A stretch of DNA of 41,975 bases from an uncultured Acidimicrobiaceae bacterium (lineage in GTDB: Bacteria; Actinomycetota; Acidimicrobiia; Acidimicrobiales; RAAP-2). This document shows, piece by piece, positions 6,544 through 14,393 of this stretch. The stretch covers positions 1-41,975 of the forward strand of contig CAIQOJ010000068.1 in NCBI GenBank assembly GCA_903873395.1, given 5' to 3'. A program made the translations under genes and the position numbers. The notes under the pieces were generated by a model. The model did no database searches. It worked only from the letters and a program-made list of their open reading frames with translations, and was not told the origin of the DNA. Numbering within the stretch: position 1 is the stretch's first letter; each line of letters opens with the position of its first letter.

Positions 6544-7064
6544 ACAGCTGCCGCCACCGACCGCATGTCGCCGAGGTGGTGCTGACATTCGTGCAGCGCC
6601 TGGGCAGCCACCCAGGTCAGGGGGACGGGGGCGGGCGACAAGAACGAGTAGTACATCGTGCGGTTGCTCGCAGCTTCCGGCAGACAGGCGACAGCCTTGG
6701 TGCACAGCCGGGCGCTGGCATCGAGTTCGTCGGCGACATCTTCTGGGGTATCGAGCCCGTAGAAGCCAAGATCGACCCGAGCGTCGCGATGGATGGGTTG
6801 ACTTTCGTAGTCATCGACGATCGACGCGAGGATCAAGCGCTCCCGGATGCTGAGGAGGACATCGCGGACATGTCCTGCATATTCCAAGACTGACCAGCGA
6901 TCGACAGCCGGCCGCACGGCCACAAGACCACCCAGGCGCAGCAGCACGTCGACCATGGCGTCGACGGCATCGTCGATGCCTGGCACGACATCGTCGAGTG
7001 ACGTCGTGGCCCAACAGAAGCCACAGTCAGGGCAGGTGGCAGGCGTGCCGGACGGTGTTGTCAT
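6534..7064 (-). CDS. DinB-like four-helix protein with N-terminal CxxC
   Basis: 176 residues from ATG 7064; TGGAG lies just upstream. After a short ATCPDCGFCW segment with three cysteines, the rest is helical: VPGIDDAVDAMVDVLLRLGG, DRWSVLEYAGHVRDVLLSIRERL and TWVAAQALHECQHHLGDM. The histidines in YAGHVRD and HECQHHLGD are in the positions that bind metal in DinB/YfiT-type proteins, some of which act in thiol-dependent detoxification (mycothiol in actinobacteria). The N-terminal Cys motif is an add-on and may form a small zinc knuckle. It is divergent from the methyltransferase at 7106. Confidence 0.75.
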   Translation of the reverse strand: MTTPSGTPATCPDCGFCWATTSLDDVVPGIDDAVDAMVDVLLRLGGLVAVRPAVDRWSVLEYAGHVRDVLLSIRERLILASIVDDYESQPIHRDARVDLGFYGLDTPEDVADELDASARLCTKAVACLPEAASNRTMYYSFLSPAPVPLTWVAAQALHECQHHLGDMRSVAAAVEG

Positions 7065-7093
7065 GTCTCCAGTGTGCCCGCTGGTGACACCGA

Positions 7094-7105
7094 TAGCCTG
7101 CAGAG
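7094..7105 (+). promoter_or_regulatory. Leaderless -10 for methyltransferase
   Basis: TAGCCT (7094-7099) is followed by six bases and then ATG 7106. The bases before the start contain no good Shine-Dalgarno sequence. The same hexamer precedes the patatin gene at 36461. Confidence 0.4.
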
Positions 7106-7930
7106 ATGGGCGGACATGACGATCGCTACTCCCACGGACATCATGCATCGGTACTGCGCAGCCACCTCTGGCGCACCGCGGACAACTCGGCTGCCTATCT
7201 GCTCCCTCACCTCGTCTCCGGTGTTGCGATGCTCGACGTGGGGTGCGGACCTGGCAACCTCACAGCTGATTTGGCACGCCATCTGGGGTCAGGCACTGTC
7301 GTCGGCATCGACCGGGTGGCCGACATCGTCGCCATGGCGAGCCATGACCACCACGCCACAGATGATGCATCATCGGATGGCGCATCACTCAGTTTCCAGG
7401 TCGACGATGCCTACGAGCTTTCCTTTGCCGATGCCACCTTCGACGTCGTCCATGCCCACCAAGTGCTCCAGCACCTGACGGATCCCACTGCGGCCCTGAC
7501 CGAATGGCGCCGGGTCCTCAAACCCGGTGGCCTACTGGCCGTGCGGGATACCGACTTCGGGGCCATGGCCTGGGGCCCAGAGGACCCGGTCATCGAGGGA
7601 TGGCTGGACCTCTACCACCGACTCACCCAGCGCAACGGGGCCCAAGCCGATGCCGGTCGGAACCTGGCTGGCTGGGTCCGGGCTGCCGGCTACCAGGACC
7701 TCGTGGTCTCCTCGTCGAACTGGACCTTCCATACCGCCGACGATCGCTCGTGGTGGGGCGGCCTCTGGGCCGATCGAGTGGTGGCCAGTGAGTTCGGCAC
7801 CCAAGCCGTCGAATACGGACTCGCGACTCCTGAGGAACTCGACGTCATCGCCGAGGCCTTTCGACGCTGGGCTGACAATCCCGATGGGGTCTGCATCACG
7901 GTCCACGGCGAGGTGCTGGCCCAGGCGTGA
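7106..7930 (+). CDS. Class I SAM-dependent methyltransferase
   Basis: 274 residues. The Rossmann motif I is AMLDVGCGPGNLTADLAR, with motif post-I VVGIDRVADIV, motif II FDVVHAHQVLQHLTDP and motif III RVLKPGGLLAVRDTDFG. This is the UbiE/COQ5-like methyltransferase type 11 group. A C-terminal region of about 100 residues with WTFHTADDRSWWGGLWADR probably forms the substrate lid. Two His-rich stretches (YSHGHHAS; HDHHAT) are unusual but outside the core. The substrate is unknown. The start is ATG 7106, supported by a leaderless -10. Confidence 0.85.
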   Translation: MGGHDDRYSHGHHASVLRSHLWRTADNSAAYLLPHLVSGVAMLDVGCGPGNLTADLARHLGSGTVVGIDRVADIVAMASHDHHATDDASSDGASLSFQVDDAYELSFADATFDVVHAHQVLQHLTDPTAALTEWRRVLKPGGLLAVRDTDFGAMAWGPEDPVIEGWLDLYHRLTQRNGAQADAGRNLAGWVRAAGYQDLVVSSSNWTFHTADDRSWWGGLWADRVVASEFGTQAVEYGLATPEELDVIAEAFRRWADNPDGVCITVHGEVLAQA

Positions 7931-8054
7931 CGTCAGTGACCGGCGGCCTCGCCGTCTAGGCGGACACGGCGCACGTCGTGCAAGACCGAAGAGCCAACAT
8001 CCTGCCTGCCGGCTGATCAGGAAGGTCAGCCCTGGCCCTAGGCCCGAGAGTCGC

Positions 8055-9590
8055 TCACGACCCGGACTCACCCATCAGCCTGGTGGCCTCGATGATGGCG
8101 TCGGGCTCACCCACGTCATCGTGTTGGCCGAGATGATGGCGATCGACGTTGACCATGATCACGAAGATGACCGCGGCGATGAACATCGAACCAGCCCCCC
8201 AGCGGAACGCTACGGAGAACCCGTGCGTCAGTGCATCCGGCGGACTGGCTCCCGGCGGAAGGGCTGGTCCGTGCCATGGATTGGCCAGAGCGAAGGCCGC
8301 AGTGGCGCTGATGGCCAGGGTGTTGAAAATGGCCGTTCCCAGTGAGCCGCCGATCTGCTGCGTGGTGTTCAACACAGCCGACGCGATACCGGATTCGTGG
8401 AACGGCACGTTGAACAACGCGGTGGACGAGATCGTTACGAAGGTCAGACCCAGGCCCAAGCTCATCAACAGCAGTGCCGGCAGCACCGAGGTGACATAGC
8501 TCGACGTCGCCGTGATGAACGACAGGTAGATCAAGCCGGAGCAGGCCATCAGGAGGCCCAGCGTGCCCAGTGGCCGAGGCCCAACACGAGGCAGCATCTG
8601 GCTGGCCACCGTGGCACTGACAGCCACGCCGACGGAGAAGGGCAAGAAGCACAGTCCCGTCTTGATGGGCGAGTAGCCGTGCACCAACTGGAAGTAGAAG
8701 GTCATGAACAAGAACATCCCGAACAGTCCTGCCCCGAGAAGGAGCTGGGCCAGGAAGGAGCCGCCACGGACGCGATCCAAGATGACGCTGAGCGGAAGGA
8801 GCGGGTGATCGATCCTGGTCTCGACGACCAAGAAGGCACCCAAGAGAACGACGCCCGCCACCAAGAAGGTGATGGTCGAGGTCGACCCCCAGCCGCTTCC
8901 GGCCGTGGCGGCCTCGGTGATCCCGTAGACGAGGGAGACAAATCCCAGAGTCGAAAGCAGGGCGCCAGGAATGTCGTAGCGGGTCTTGCCGAGAATGCGG
9001 CTCTCTCGCACATTGGGGATGGCCAGGCCCACCGCGATCAACGCCATGGGTACGTTGACGAAGAGACACCAGCGCCACGACGCATACTGAGTCAGCAGTC
9101 CGCCCATGATGAGACCGATGGCGGCACCGGCACCAGACAAGGCTCCATAGACGCCGAATGCCTTGGCGCGCTCTTTGGAGTCGACGAAGGTCACAGAGAT
9201 CAGCGAGAGCGCAGCTGGTGCCAGCAATGCTCCGAACGCGCCTTGGAGGGCGCGAGCAGCGAACAGCCACCCCTGGGTCGGAGCGAACCCACCAAGAGCA
9301 GAAGCGCCGGCGAACCCGAGCAGGCCGATGATGAAGACTCGCTTGCGGCCGGCGTAGTCAGCAATGCGTCCCCCAAGGAGCAGCAGACCACCGAAGGCCA
9401 GGGTGTAGGCCGTCACCACCCACTGACGGTCGGCATAGGAGATGTCCAGCGCCTTTTGCGCGTCGGGCAGGGCGATGTTGACGATCGAGGCGTCGAGCAC
9501 GACCATCAACTGGGCGATAGCGATGACCACCAAGGCTCGCCAACGCCGTGGATCCGGGACGTGGCCTTCGTGAGGATTGGGTGCGGTCAT
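8055..9590 (-). CDS. MFS multidrug efflux transporter, DHA2 (EmrB/QacA) family
   Basis: 511 residues from ATG 9590, about 14 predicted membrane helices. Helix 1 carries MVVLDASIVNIALPDAQ (the DHA2 motif with Asp). The helix 2-3 loop is GGRIADYAGRKRVFIIG (motif A), and GALSGAGAAIGLIMGGLL is motif C, characteristic of drug/proton antiporters. The frame is open upstream, but that portion overlaps the YceI gene. It is the last gene of a minus-strand unit PPOX, YceI, MFS with 6- and 5-bp gaps, so it is probably co-transcribed with them. The substrate cannot be predicted. Confidence 0.9.
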   Translation of the reverse strand: MTAPNPHEGHVPDPRRWRALVVIAIAQLMVVLDASIVNIALPDAQKALDISYADRQWVVTAYTLAFGGLLLLGGRIADYAGRKRVFIIGLLGFAGASALGGFAPTQGWLFAARALQGAFGALLAPAALSLISVTFVDSKERAKAFGVYGALSGAGAAIGLIMGGLLTQYASWRWCLFVNVPMALIAVGLAIPNVRESRILGKTRYDIPGALLSTLGFVSLVYGITEAATAGSGWGSTSTITFLVAGVVLLGAFLVVETRIDHPLLPLSVILDRVRGGSFLAQLLLGAGLFGMFLFMTFYFQLVHGYSPIKTGLCFLPFSVGVAVSATVASQMLPRVGPRPLGTLGLLMACSGLIYLSFITATSSYVTSVLPALLLMSLGLGLTFVTISSTALFNVPFHESGIASAVLNTTQQIGGSLGTAIFNTLAISATAAFALANPWHGPALPPGASPPDALTHGFSVAFRWGAGSMFIAAVIFVIMVNVDRHHLGQHDDVGEPDAIIEATRLMGESGS

Positions 9591-9595
9591 GGACG

Positions 9596-10156
9596 TCAGC
9601 GTACCGGCAAGCCTTCGGGCACCTGTCCGGTTCCAGAACTCCCCTCGACTCGCACAGCAGTGAGCACCAGATCCAGATCGAGGTGGCGCCCGGCCATCCC
9701 TCGCATGGCAGTAATACCCAAGCCGTAGCGATCGATCCGGGCGTTGCCTCGCACGGTCAGGGCCAACGGGCCTGCGGACATCTCGGAGGCCACGATGCGC
9801 ACAGGCCCTCCGCGACGGCCCACCGTCAGGTGTCCCTCGATCTCCCAACCCGACCCATGTCGGGTCACCTTGGTCGATCGATAGCTGGCCACGGGGTGGT
9901 CATCAGCACCGAGGAACTTCCTTGAACGGATCATCTCGTCTCGTCGACGGGATCCGGAGGACACGCTGTCGGCAGCGATCACGACGTCGACGATCGACCA
10001 TTCAAGCGGATCGGCCACCGTGATCGATCCCGAGACGACCTTGAAGTTGCCGTCCACGCCAGCTAATCCAAAGAGATGACGGGTGTGGAACTCGATCGTC
10101 GTTGCCGACGGGTCCACTCGGTACACCCCCTCCGGTGGTCCCGAGTGAGGACACAT
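9596..10156 (-). CDS. YceI-family lipid-binding-fold protein
   Basis: 186 residues. The lipocalin-like YceI pattern is clear: GVYRVDPSATTIEFHTRHLFGL, VDGNFKVVSGSITVADP, a serine-rich helix with SSGSRRRDEMIRSRKFLGADDHP, and YRSTKVTRHGSGWEIEGHLTVGRRGGPV. Family members bind isoprenoid or amide lipids in a beta-barrel; some are secreted, but no signal peptide is present, so this one should be cytoplasmic. It sits between a PPOX oxidoreductase and an MFS exporter with tiny gaps. Confidence 0.88.
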   Translation of the reverse strand: MCPHSGPPEGVYRVDPSATTIEFHTRHLFGLAGVDGNFKVVSGSITVADPLEWSIVDVVIAADSVSSGSRRRDEMIRSRKFLGADDHPVASYRSTKVTRHGSGWEIEGHLTVGRRGGPVRIVASEMSAGPLALTVRGNARIDRYGLGITAMRGMAGRHLDLDLVLTAVRVEGSSGTGQVPEGLPVR

Positions 10157-10162
10157 GGTCCG

Positions 10163-10555
10163 TCAGGCCTCTCCGACAGTTCGACGGTCCATGCTGGGCA
10201 CGCCTGGCTTGGGGTCGTTGATCCCCCAGGACCAGATCACCTCTGGAGTGATCTTGAAACGCTGACCGCCATCGTGGTCTTCGATGGTCACCGCACCTCG
10301 GACCTTGATCCCCCGAGGAGTCCATGGATCCACGGTGGCCAAGTCGTCGACGACGATGGTGCCGGTGGTGTTGGTCTGGAAGTTCCGGTACCGAACCGTC
10401 TTGGCAATGTTGAAGCCGCCACTCACGATGGCATCGCCGTCGAGACCGAACGTGACCGGGGATACATCGGGCACGCCAGTGGGTGAAGCTGAGGCAAATC
10501 GAGCCAGTGGTTGGCTTTCCAGGTACTGGCGCTCCGCCGGGGTGAAGACATCCAT
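10163..10555 (-). CDS. PPOX-class (flavin/F420-type) oxidoreductase
   Basis: 130 residues from ATG 10555. It has the split-barrel pattern: FTPAERQYLESQPLARFASAS, TGVPDVSPVTFGLDGDAI, KTVRYRNFQTNTTGTIVVDDL and GIKVRGAVTIED. This matches the pyridoxamine-oxidase-like fold used by FMN- and F420-dependent reductases. Actinobacterial members called PPOX class F420-dependent enzymes are the closest impression. Which cofactor it uses is not determinable by eye. It is the first gene of the PPOX-YceI-MFS unit. The start codon is divergent from the hydrolase at 10690. Confidence 0.8.
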   Translation of the reverse strand: MDVFTPAERQYLESQPLARFASASPTGVPDVSPVTFGLDGDAIVSGGFNIAKTVRYRNFQTNTTGTIVVDDLATVDPWTPRGIKVRGAVTIEDHDGGQRFKITPEVIWSWGINDPKPGVPSMDRRTVGEA

Positions 10556-10626
10556 GCTTGTGCTGCTCCTCTGCGCTTGACGGCCGCACCCCAGAGGGTG
10601 CACGTCCACCGTAGGGCAATGCTCGG

Positions 10627-10641
10627 CCGGGTACTACCCGG
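10627..10641. promoter_or_regulatory. Short palindrome in a divergent intergenic region
   Basis: CCGGGTA, C, TACCCGG: 7-bp perfect arms around one base, between the PPOX and hydrolase starts. It could be an operator shared by both. Confidence 0.35.
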
Positions 10642-10689
10642 GGCATGACGTCACCCGGCACCAGACCGTCGGCCTGACAGACTCCCCGT

Positions 10690-11463
10690 ATGTCCGAGAC
10701 CACCCTCGTCCCCGTTCCCGTCGTCCTCGTCCACGGCAACCCTGAGACCCCAGCCGTCTGGGACCTGCTCGTCGACCATCTAGGAGACCGACCGGTCTTC
10801 ACCCCCAATCTGCCGGGATTCGGATGTCCCGCACCCGAAGGGTTCGATGCAAGCATGGACGCCTATGCCGCCTGGCTGATTGAAGAGATCGAGGCGGTCG
10901 GCCAGCCCATCCACCTCGTCGGTCACGACTGGGGTGGCATCTTGGCCATCCGGGTTGCCGAGCTCCGGCCGGATCTTCTCGTGTCGTGGGCCTCTGATGC
11001 AGCCGGGCTGTTCCACCCCGGGTATGTGTGGCACGACTTGGCACAGGTCTGGCAGACGCCGGGCGACGGCGAAGCTGTCGTTGAGGCCATGGCCGTGCTT
11101 CCCACCGAAGATGCCGTCACCGGCTTCGTGACTATCGGCATCCCGCGAGACCAGGCCGAGGTGTTCGTCGCCGCCATAGACGACACGTTCGGAGCCTGCG
11201 TACTCGCGCTCTACCGATCCGCCACGACGGACCTCTTGGCCCCATGGCGAGATGCAGCAAGTCAGGCCGGCCAGAAACCAGGGCTAGCCCTTCGGGCGAC
11301 TGACGATCCCTATGTGGGCGACGACGTCTTGGTTGCTGAGGCTGCTGATCGACTTGGTGCCGACCTGGCCGTCCTCGACAAGTGCGGTCACTGGTGGATG
11401 CTGCAGGATCCCACCACGTCTGCCGCTCTACTCAACGGCTGGTTCGAGCGCACCGAAGGCTGA
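10690..11463 (+). CDS. Alpha/beta-hydrolase, haloalkane-dehalogenase/epoxide-hydrolase-like
   Basis: 257 residues. VVLVHGNPETPAVWDLL gives the oxyanion HGN(P), and HLVGHDWGGILAIRVAE is the nucleophile elbow with Asp rather than Ser (GHDWGG). That is the arrangement of haloalkane dehalogenases and epoxide hydrolases. LDKCGHWWMLQDP carries the catalytic His near the C-terminus. The cap spans about residues 115-190. No second halide-stabilising residue can be called confidently. CAGACT lies six bases before ATG 10690, consistent with a leaderless start. Confidence 0.83.
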   Translation: MSETTLVPVPVVLVHGNPETPAVWDLLVDHLGDRPVFTPNLPGFGCPAPEGFDASMDAYAAWLIEEIEAVGQPIHLVGHDWGGILAIRVAELRPDLLVSWASDAAGLFHPGYVWHDLAQVWQTPGDGEAVVEAMAVLPTEDAVTGFVTIGIPRDQAEVFVAAIDDTFGACVLALYRSATTDLLAPWRDAASQAGQKPGLALRATDDPYVGDDVLVAEAADRLGADLAVLDKCGHWWMLQDPTTSAALLNGWFERTEG

Positions 11464-11493
11464 TGCGGGACACCCGGCCGTCGCTCGACCACA

Positions 11494-11937
11494 TCAGGCC
11501 GGCTGCTCGTAGTACCAGTTGAACATCCACCGGACCCCGAATCGGTCCAGACACGTACCCCACAAGGCGCCCCAGGGCATATCCATGAGCGGGCCGACAT
11601 CGTCAGCGCCTTCCGAGAGCGCGGCGAAGAGGCGTTCGGTCTCCTCACGCGTATCCGGCTCGAGATTGATGGTGGTGTTGTTCCCGATGCGCAGCTCATG
11701 GCCCATCGACTCGAGCATGTCCGTGCCCATGAGCACGTGACCAGCCGTAATAGGCAGTTCGATGTGCATGATCTTGACGAGATCGTCCTCGCTGAATGTC
11801 GGACCGTTGGGATCCCTCGGCATGTCACCGTTGCGCATGGTGACTCCCAGGTACTCCGTGCCGAAGACCTGCTTGTAGAAGGCGAAGGCTTCCTCGGTGT
11901 CCCCCATGAAGTTGAGATACGTACTCACGCGTGCCAT
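11494..11937 (-). CDS. VOC-superfamily PhnB-like protein
   Basis: 147 residues from ATG 11937. STYLNFMGDTEEAFAFYKQVFG opens the fold, and KIMHIELPITAGHVLMGTDM, LEPDTREETERLFAALSEG and MPWGALWGTCLDRFGVRWMF follow. The final motif is the PhnB/3-demethylubiquinone-like ending. It is more like the classic YjdN/PhnB form than the gene at 3024. Function is unproven for nearly all of the family. The frame upstream of 11937 overlaps the divergent HPP gene and is not conserved-looking. Confidence 0.85.
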   Translation of the reverse strand: MARVSTYLNFMGDTEEAFAFYKQVFGTEYLGVTMRNGDMPRDPNGPTFSEDDLVKIMHIELPITAGHVLMGTDMLESMGHELRIGNNTTINLEPDTREETERLFAALSEGADDVGPLMDMPWGALWGTCLDRFGVRWMFNWYYEQPA

Positions 11938-12008
11938 AACGGACTCCTCATCTCGGCCACACAGCATGGCCACCGACGATGACTCTACGAGAACGAGGGC
12001 TTCGGTCC

Positions 12009-12020
12009 TATCCTTGCAAG
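12009..12020 (+). promoter_or_regulatory. Leaderless -10 for HPP gene
   Basis: TATCCT at 12009-12014, then six bases, then GTG 12021. This picks GTG 12021 over ATG 11979, which has no ribosome-binding site, and over internal ATG 12093. Confidence 0.45.
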
Positions 12021-12572
12021 GTGGCTGACAACGAACCGCTCGAGGCAACCCAGCCCATCCCTGCGGTGGCGGCACGGAGGCTCCGAGAGGGGATGGCAAC
12101 GCTCTCGGTCATCGACACCGTGGCCGTCGGTTTGATCATCGGCACCATGGTGTGGATCAACCAAGTGTCGGTCCACAATCACCTTCCCTTCCTGGTGGCA
12201 TCGTTCGCTTCATCGACCGTGGTGCTCTTCTCCCTGCCCGGCCTCGACATCGCTCGATCATGGAATGTCATCGGCGGCCAGTTCTTTGGCGCACTTTCTG
12301 GGTTTGTCTGCGCGTCCTTCATTCACGGGCACCTGGGCCTCTTGGCCGGGTGCTCGGTGGCCCTGTCGTTCGCCCTGATGCGTCTGACCCACTCGTTACA
12401 TCCGCCAGGGGCGGCAACCGCTCTGATCGTGGCCATTCAGCCACTCGATCACGGGATCCGATTCCTGTTCCTTCCAGTCCTAGCCGGCGCCATCACCATC
12501 GTGATCTTCGCCTGGGTCATCCACTTGGTCGACCGCCACGTGCTGGCTCGCTTCACCGATCGCCCGACCTGA
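12021..12572 (+). CDS. HPP-family integral membrane protein
   Basis: 183 residues with four hydrophobic helices: SVIDTVAVGLIIGTMVWI, FLVASFASSTVVLFSL, FFGALSGFVCASFIHGH with LLAGCSVALSFALM, and FLPVLAGAITIVIFAWVI. The eponymous motif is in THSLHPPGAATAL. HPP proteins are CBS-less four-helix membrane proteins; some plant and cyanobacterial members carry nitrite. Transport here is a guess. It is transcribed away from the PhnB-like gene. Confidence 0.8.
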   Translation: MADNEPLEATQPIPAVAARRLREGMATLSVIDTVAVGLIIGTMVWINQVSVHNHLPFLVASFASSTVVLFSLPGLDIARSWNVIGGQFFGALSGFVCASFIHGHLGLLAGCSVALSFALMRLTHSLHPPGAATALIVAIQPLDHGIRFLFLPVLAGAITIVIFAWVIHLVDRHVLARFTDRPT

Positions 12573-12605
12573 TTACCAGGTGGGATCACTCAGCCCTGCG
12601 TCCGA

Positions 12606-12659
12606 GATGAAGACGTGTCCGTGGATGAATACGTGACCGAGGATGAAGACGTCTGCTCC
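12606..12659. repeat. Three imperfect 18-bp tandem units
   Basis: GATGAAGACGTGTCCGTG, then GATGAATACGTGACCGAG, then GATGAAGACGTCTGCTCC, starting 34 bp after the HPP stop codon. They lie in a gap with no gene. Confidence 0.7.
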
Positions 12660-12746
12660 TGGATCCTCGTAAGACGCTCAGTCCGGCCCTAGGGTTTCCT
12701 CCAGCGGGGCATGTGCCCCAAGAACACAGATCCAAGGGGGACTGCC

Positions 12747-13106
12747 GTGATTGCAGCCATGTCGTCAAGTTCAGTGATCGGCTACATCGTGCCGCTGGCC
12801 GTAGCCGTTTTCATCATTGCTGCCTGGTGGACCGTGTTCACCAAAGCCGGTCAGCCCGGCTGGGGAGCCATCATCCCCATCTACAACGTCTACTTGATGT
12901 GCAAAGTCGGCGGAAAGCCCGGATGGTGGGTCATCCTCTTCTTCATCCCGCTCCTCAACATCGTGATGGCCTTCGTCGTGATGATCGGAATCGCCAAGAA
13001 CTTCGGCAAGGGTGCCGGCTTTGGCGTGGGCATTGTGTTTCTGCAGGTCATCTTCGTGCCCATCCTGGGCTTCGGTAGCGCCACCTACCAGAAGTCCCTC
13101 ATCTGA
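12747..13106 (+). CDS. DUF5684-like small membrane protein
   Basis: 119 residues. GTG 12747 is preferred because AAGGGGG (12734-12740) is six bases upstream; ATG 12759 is the alternative. Three membrane segments are visible: IVPLAVAVFIIAAWWTVF, VILFFIPLLNIVMAFVVMIG and FGVGIVFLQVIFVPILGFG. Between the first two lies the conserved KAGQPGWGAIIPIYNVYLM. This GxPGWxxxIPIYN pattern is shared by a large family of uncharacterised membrane proteins, sometimes annotated as signal peptidase I-like. No catalytic Ser/Lys dyad is present, so peptidase activity is unlikely. Confidence 0.75.
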   Translation: MIAAMSSSSVIGYIVPLAVAVFIIAAWWTVFTKAGQPGWGAIIPIYNVYLMCKVGGKPGWWVILFFIPLLNIVMAFVVMIGIAKNFGKGAGFGVGIVFLQVIFVPILGFGSATYQKSLI

Positions 13107-13137
13107 CAGCCTGAAGCTGACGCAGATCTCGTCAATC

Positions 13138-13164
13138 AGTTCAGCCGGGGCACCCGGCTGAACT
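13138..13164. terminator. Bidirectional hairpin terminator
   Basis: AGTTCAGCCGGG, three-base loop, CCCGGCTGAACT: a perfect 12-bp stem midway between the convergent DUF5684-like gene and thioredoxin. No long U-run. Confidence 0.75.
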
Positions 13165-13186
13165 GATGACCAGTGAGGTCAGGTGG

Positions 13187-13561
13187 TTAGGCCTGCTCCT
13201 CGCCTGACGCCAACTCGTTGTGGACCTCTTCCATGTCGAGCTGCACTGCCTGGGTGATGAGGTCCTCCAGGGCATCAGCCGGAAGGGCTCCGGGCTGACG
13301 GAAGACGATGACCTTCTCGCGCAGGATCATCAGCGTGGGAATCGACTGGATCTCGAAGGATTGGGCGAGGTCCTGTTGGGCCTCGGTGTCGATCTTGGCG
13401 AACAGCAACTCAGGGTGATCCTCTGCCGCCGCCTCAAAGATCGGGCCGAACTGGCGGCATGGACCGCACCATGACGCCCAGAAGTCGATGAGGACGGTGT
13501 CGTTGCTCGACACCACCTCGGCAAAGTTCTCACTGGTCAACTCCACGGTGGCCATGGCCAT
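13187..13561 (-). CDS. Thioredoxin
   Basis: 124 residues. The active site is in LIDFWASWCGPCRQFGPIFE (WCGPC), and the cis-proline loop is EIQSIPTLMIL. KIDTEAQQDLAQSF precedes it as in TrxA. Two ATGs lie in tandem (MAMATVEL), and AGAGAGG sits just upstream. The protein reduces disulfides in the cytoplasm with NADPH-thioredoxin reductase, whose gene is not in the window. The acidic C-terminal tail (EEVHNELASGEEQA) is slightly longer than in classical thioredoxin. Upstream is a 17-bp tandem repeat that may bear on its expression. Confidence 0.93.
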   Translation of the reverse strand: MAMATVELTSENFAEVVSSNDTVLIDFWASWCGPCRQFGPIFEAAAEDHPELLFAKIDTEAQQDLAQSFEIQSIPTLMILREKVIVFRQPGALPADALEDLITQAVQLDMEEVHNELASGEEQA

Positions 13562-13609
13562 GTCCTCTCTCTACGTGATCGCCTTGTGCAACATTGGATC
13601 ATTCGTACT

Positions 13610-13677
13610 TGTTCCCTCTGCGCACGTGTTCCCTCTGCGCACGTGTTCCCCCTGCGCACGTGTTCCTCAAGCGTGCG
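13610..13677. repeat. Four 17-bp tandem units upstream of thioredoxin
   Basis: TGTTCCCTCTGCGCACG (13610-13626) recurs exactly at 13627-13643, with one change at 13644-13660, and degenerately at 13661-13677. Each junction creates the palindrome CACGTG. The repeat is 49 bp before the thioredoxin start and 101 bp after the stop of the next gene. Confidence 0.8.
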
Positions 13678-13777
13678 GGTTCCCCTGGCCAAGCCCGAAT
13701 CTGATGGCCTGCACGGGGAACGCCCGCCAAGACGGTGAGCGGCGACAAGGCCAAGGGCAACAGAGGGAGACGGCGGG

Positions 13778-14383
13778 TCAGGGGCGTCGCACGGCCCGCA
13801 CCAGGGTGTCGATGGCCACCCGGGTGCCTTCGGCCGATGTCACGGGACGCTCGACCTGTGCGGCCTTGACGATGTCGAGACCTCCAGCCGCCAACACCGC
13901 CGTCGTCTCTGCCACGTCATAGAGAACTGCAGCATCTGGTGGTCCACCAACGCCTCGGACCAGGTTGTCTCGATCGTGGGCCACAACCACGAGATTCCCT
14001 CCCGGGGCAGTGGCTCGAGTGGCCACTGCCAATGCCGCAGCGCGCCCGGGACCATCAAGTTGGAGGTAGCAGAGGATCACCAGATCGAACCCGCTGGCCG
14101 GTGGTTGCCACGACGTGGCGTCGGCCTCGATCCAGGTGACCTCAACGCCGACGGCCTCCGCGAGGTGACGGCCCTTGGTCAGCCCGACCGAGGAGAAGTC
14201 CACCCCGGTCGCCTCCCAGCCCTTCGAGGCCAGCCAGACGGCATTGCGACCTTCACCGCAGGCCAGGTCGAGTGCTCGTCCTGGAGCCAAACCCTGCACC
14301 TCGTCGACGACGAACATGTTGGGCTCTGCCGTCCAGATCAGATCGGCACCCTCATAGCGCTCGTTCCACGCCGTGGCATCCAT
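13778..14383 (-). CDS. SAM-dependent methyltransferase, TehB-like
   Basis: 201 residues. Two ATGs exist (14389 and 14383); GAGGAG is six bases before the second, so 14383 is preferred. ATAWNERYEGADLIWTAEPNMFV, then RALDLACGEGRNAVWLASKGW (motif I), then GVDFSSVGLTKGRHLAE, are typical of the TehB/methyltransferase-25 group often annotated as tellurite or thiol methyltransferases. FDLVILCYLQL is motif II. It follows the VOC gene by about 10 bp and probably shares a transcript with the VOC and FKBP genes. Confidence 0.82.
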   Translation of the reverse strand: MDATAWNERYEGADLIWTAEPNMFVVDEVQGLAPGRALDLACGEGRNAVWLASKGWEATGVDFSSVGLTKGRHLAEAVGVEVTWIEADATSWQPPASGFDLVILCYLQLDGPGRAAALAVATRATAPGGNLVVVAHDRDNLVRGVGGPPDAAVLYDVAETTAVLAAGGLDIVKAAQVERPVTSAEGTRVAIDTLVRAVRRP

Positions 14384-14393
14384 CGTCATCTCC

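Noticed and set aside
8397-9728. 443-codon plus-strand frame opposite the MFS gene
   Set aside because: The translation is Arg/His/Gln-rich low complexity, typical of the antisense of a GC-rich membrane protein gene; the MFS motifs on the minus strand are unambiguous.
12747-13106. Signal peptidase I
   Set aside because: The family is sometimes labelled so, but there is no Ser/Lys catalytic pair in the sequence.
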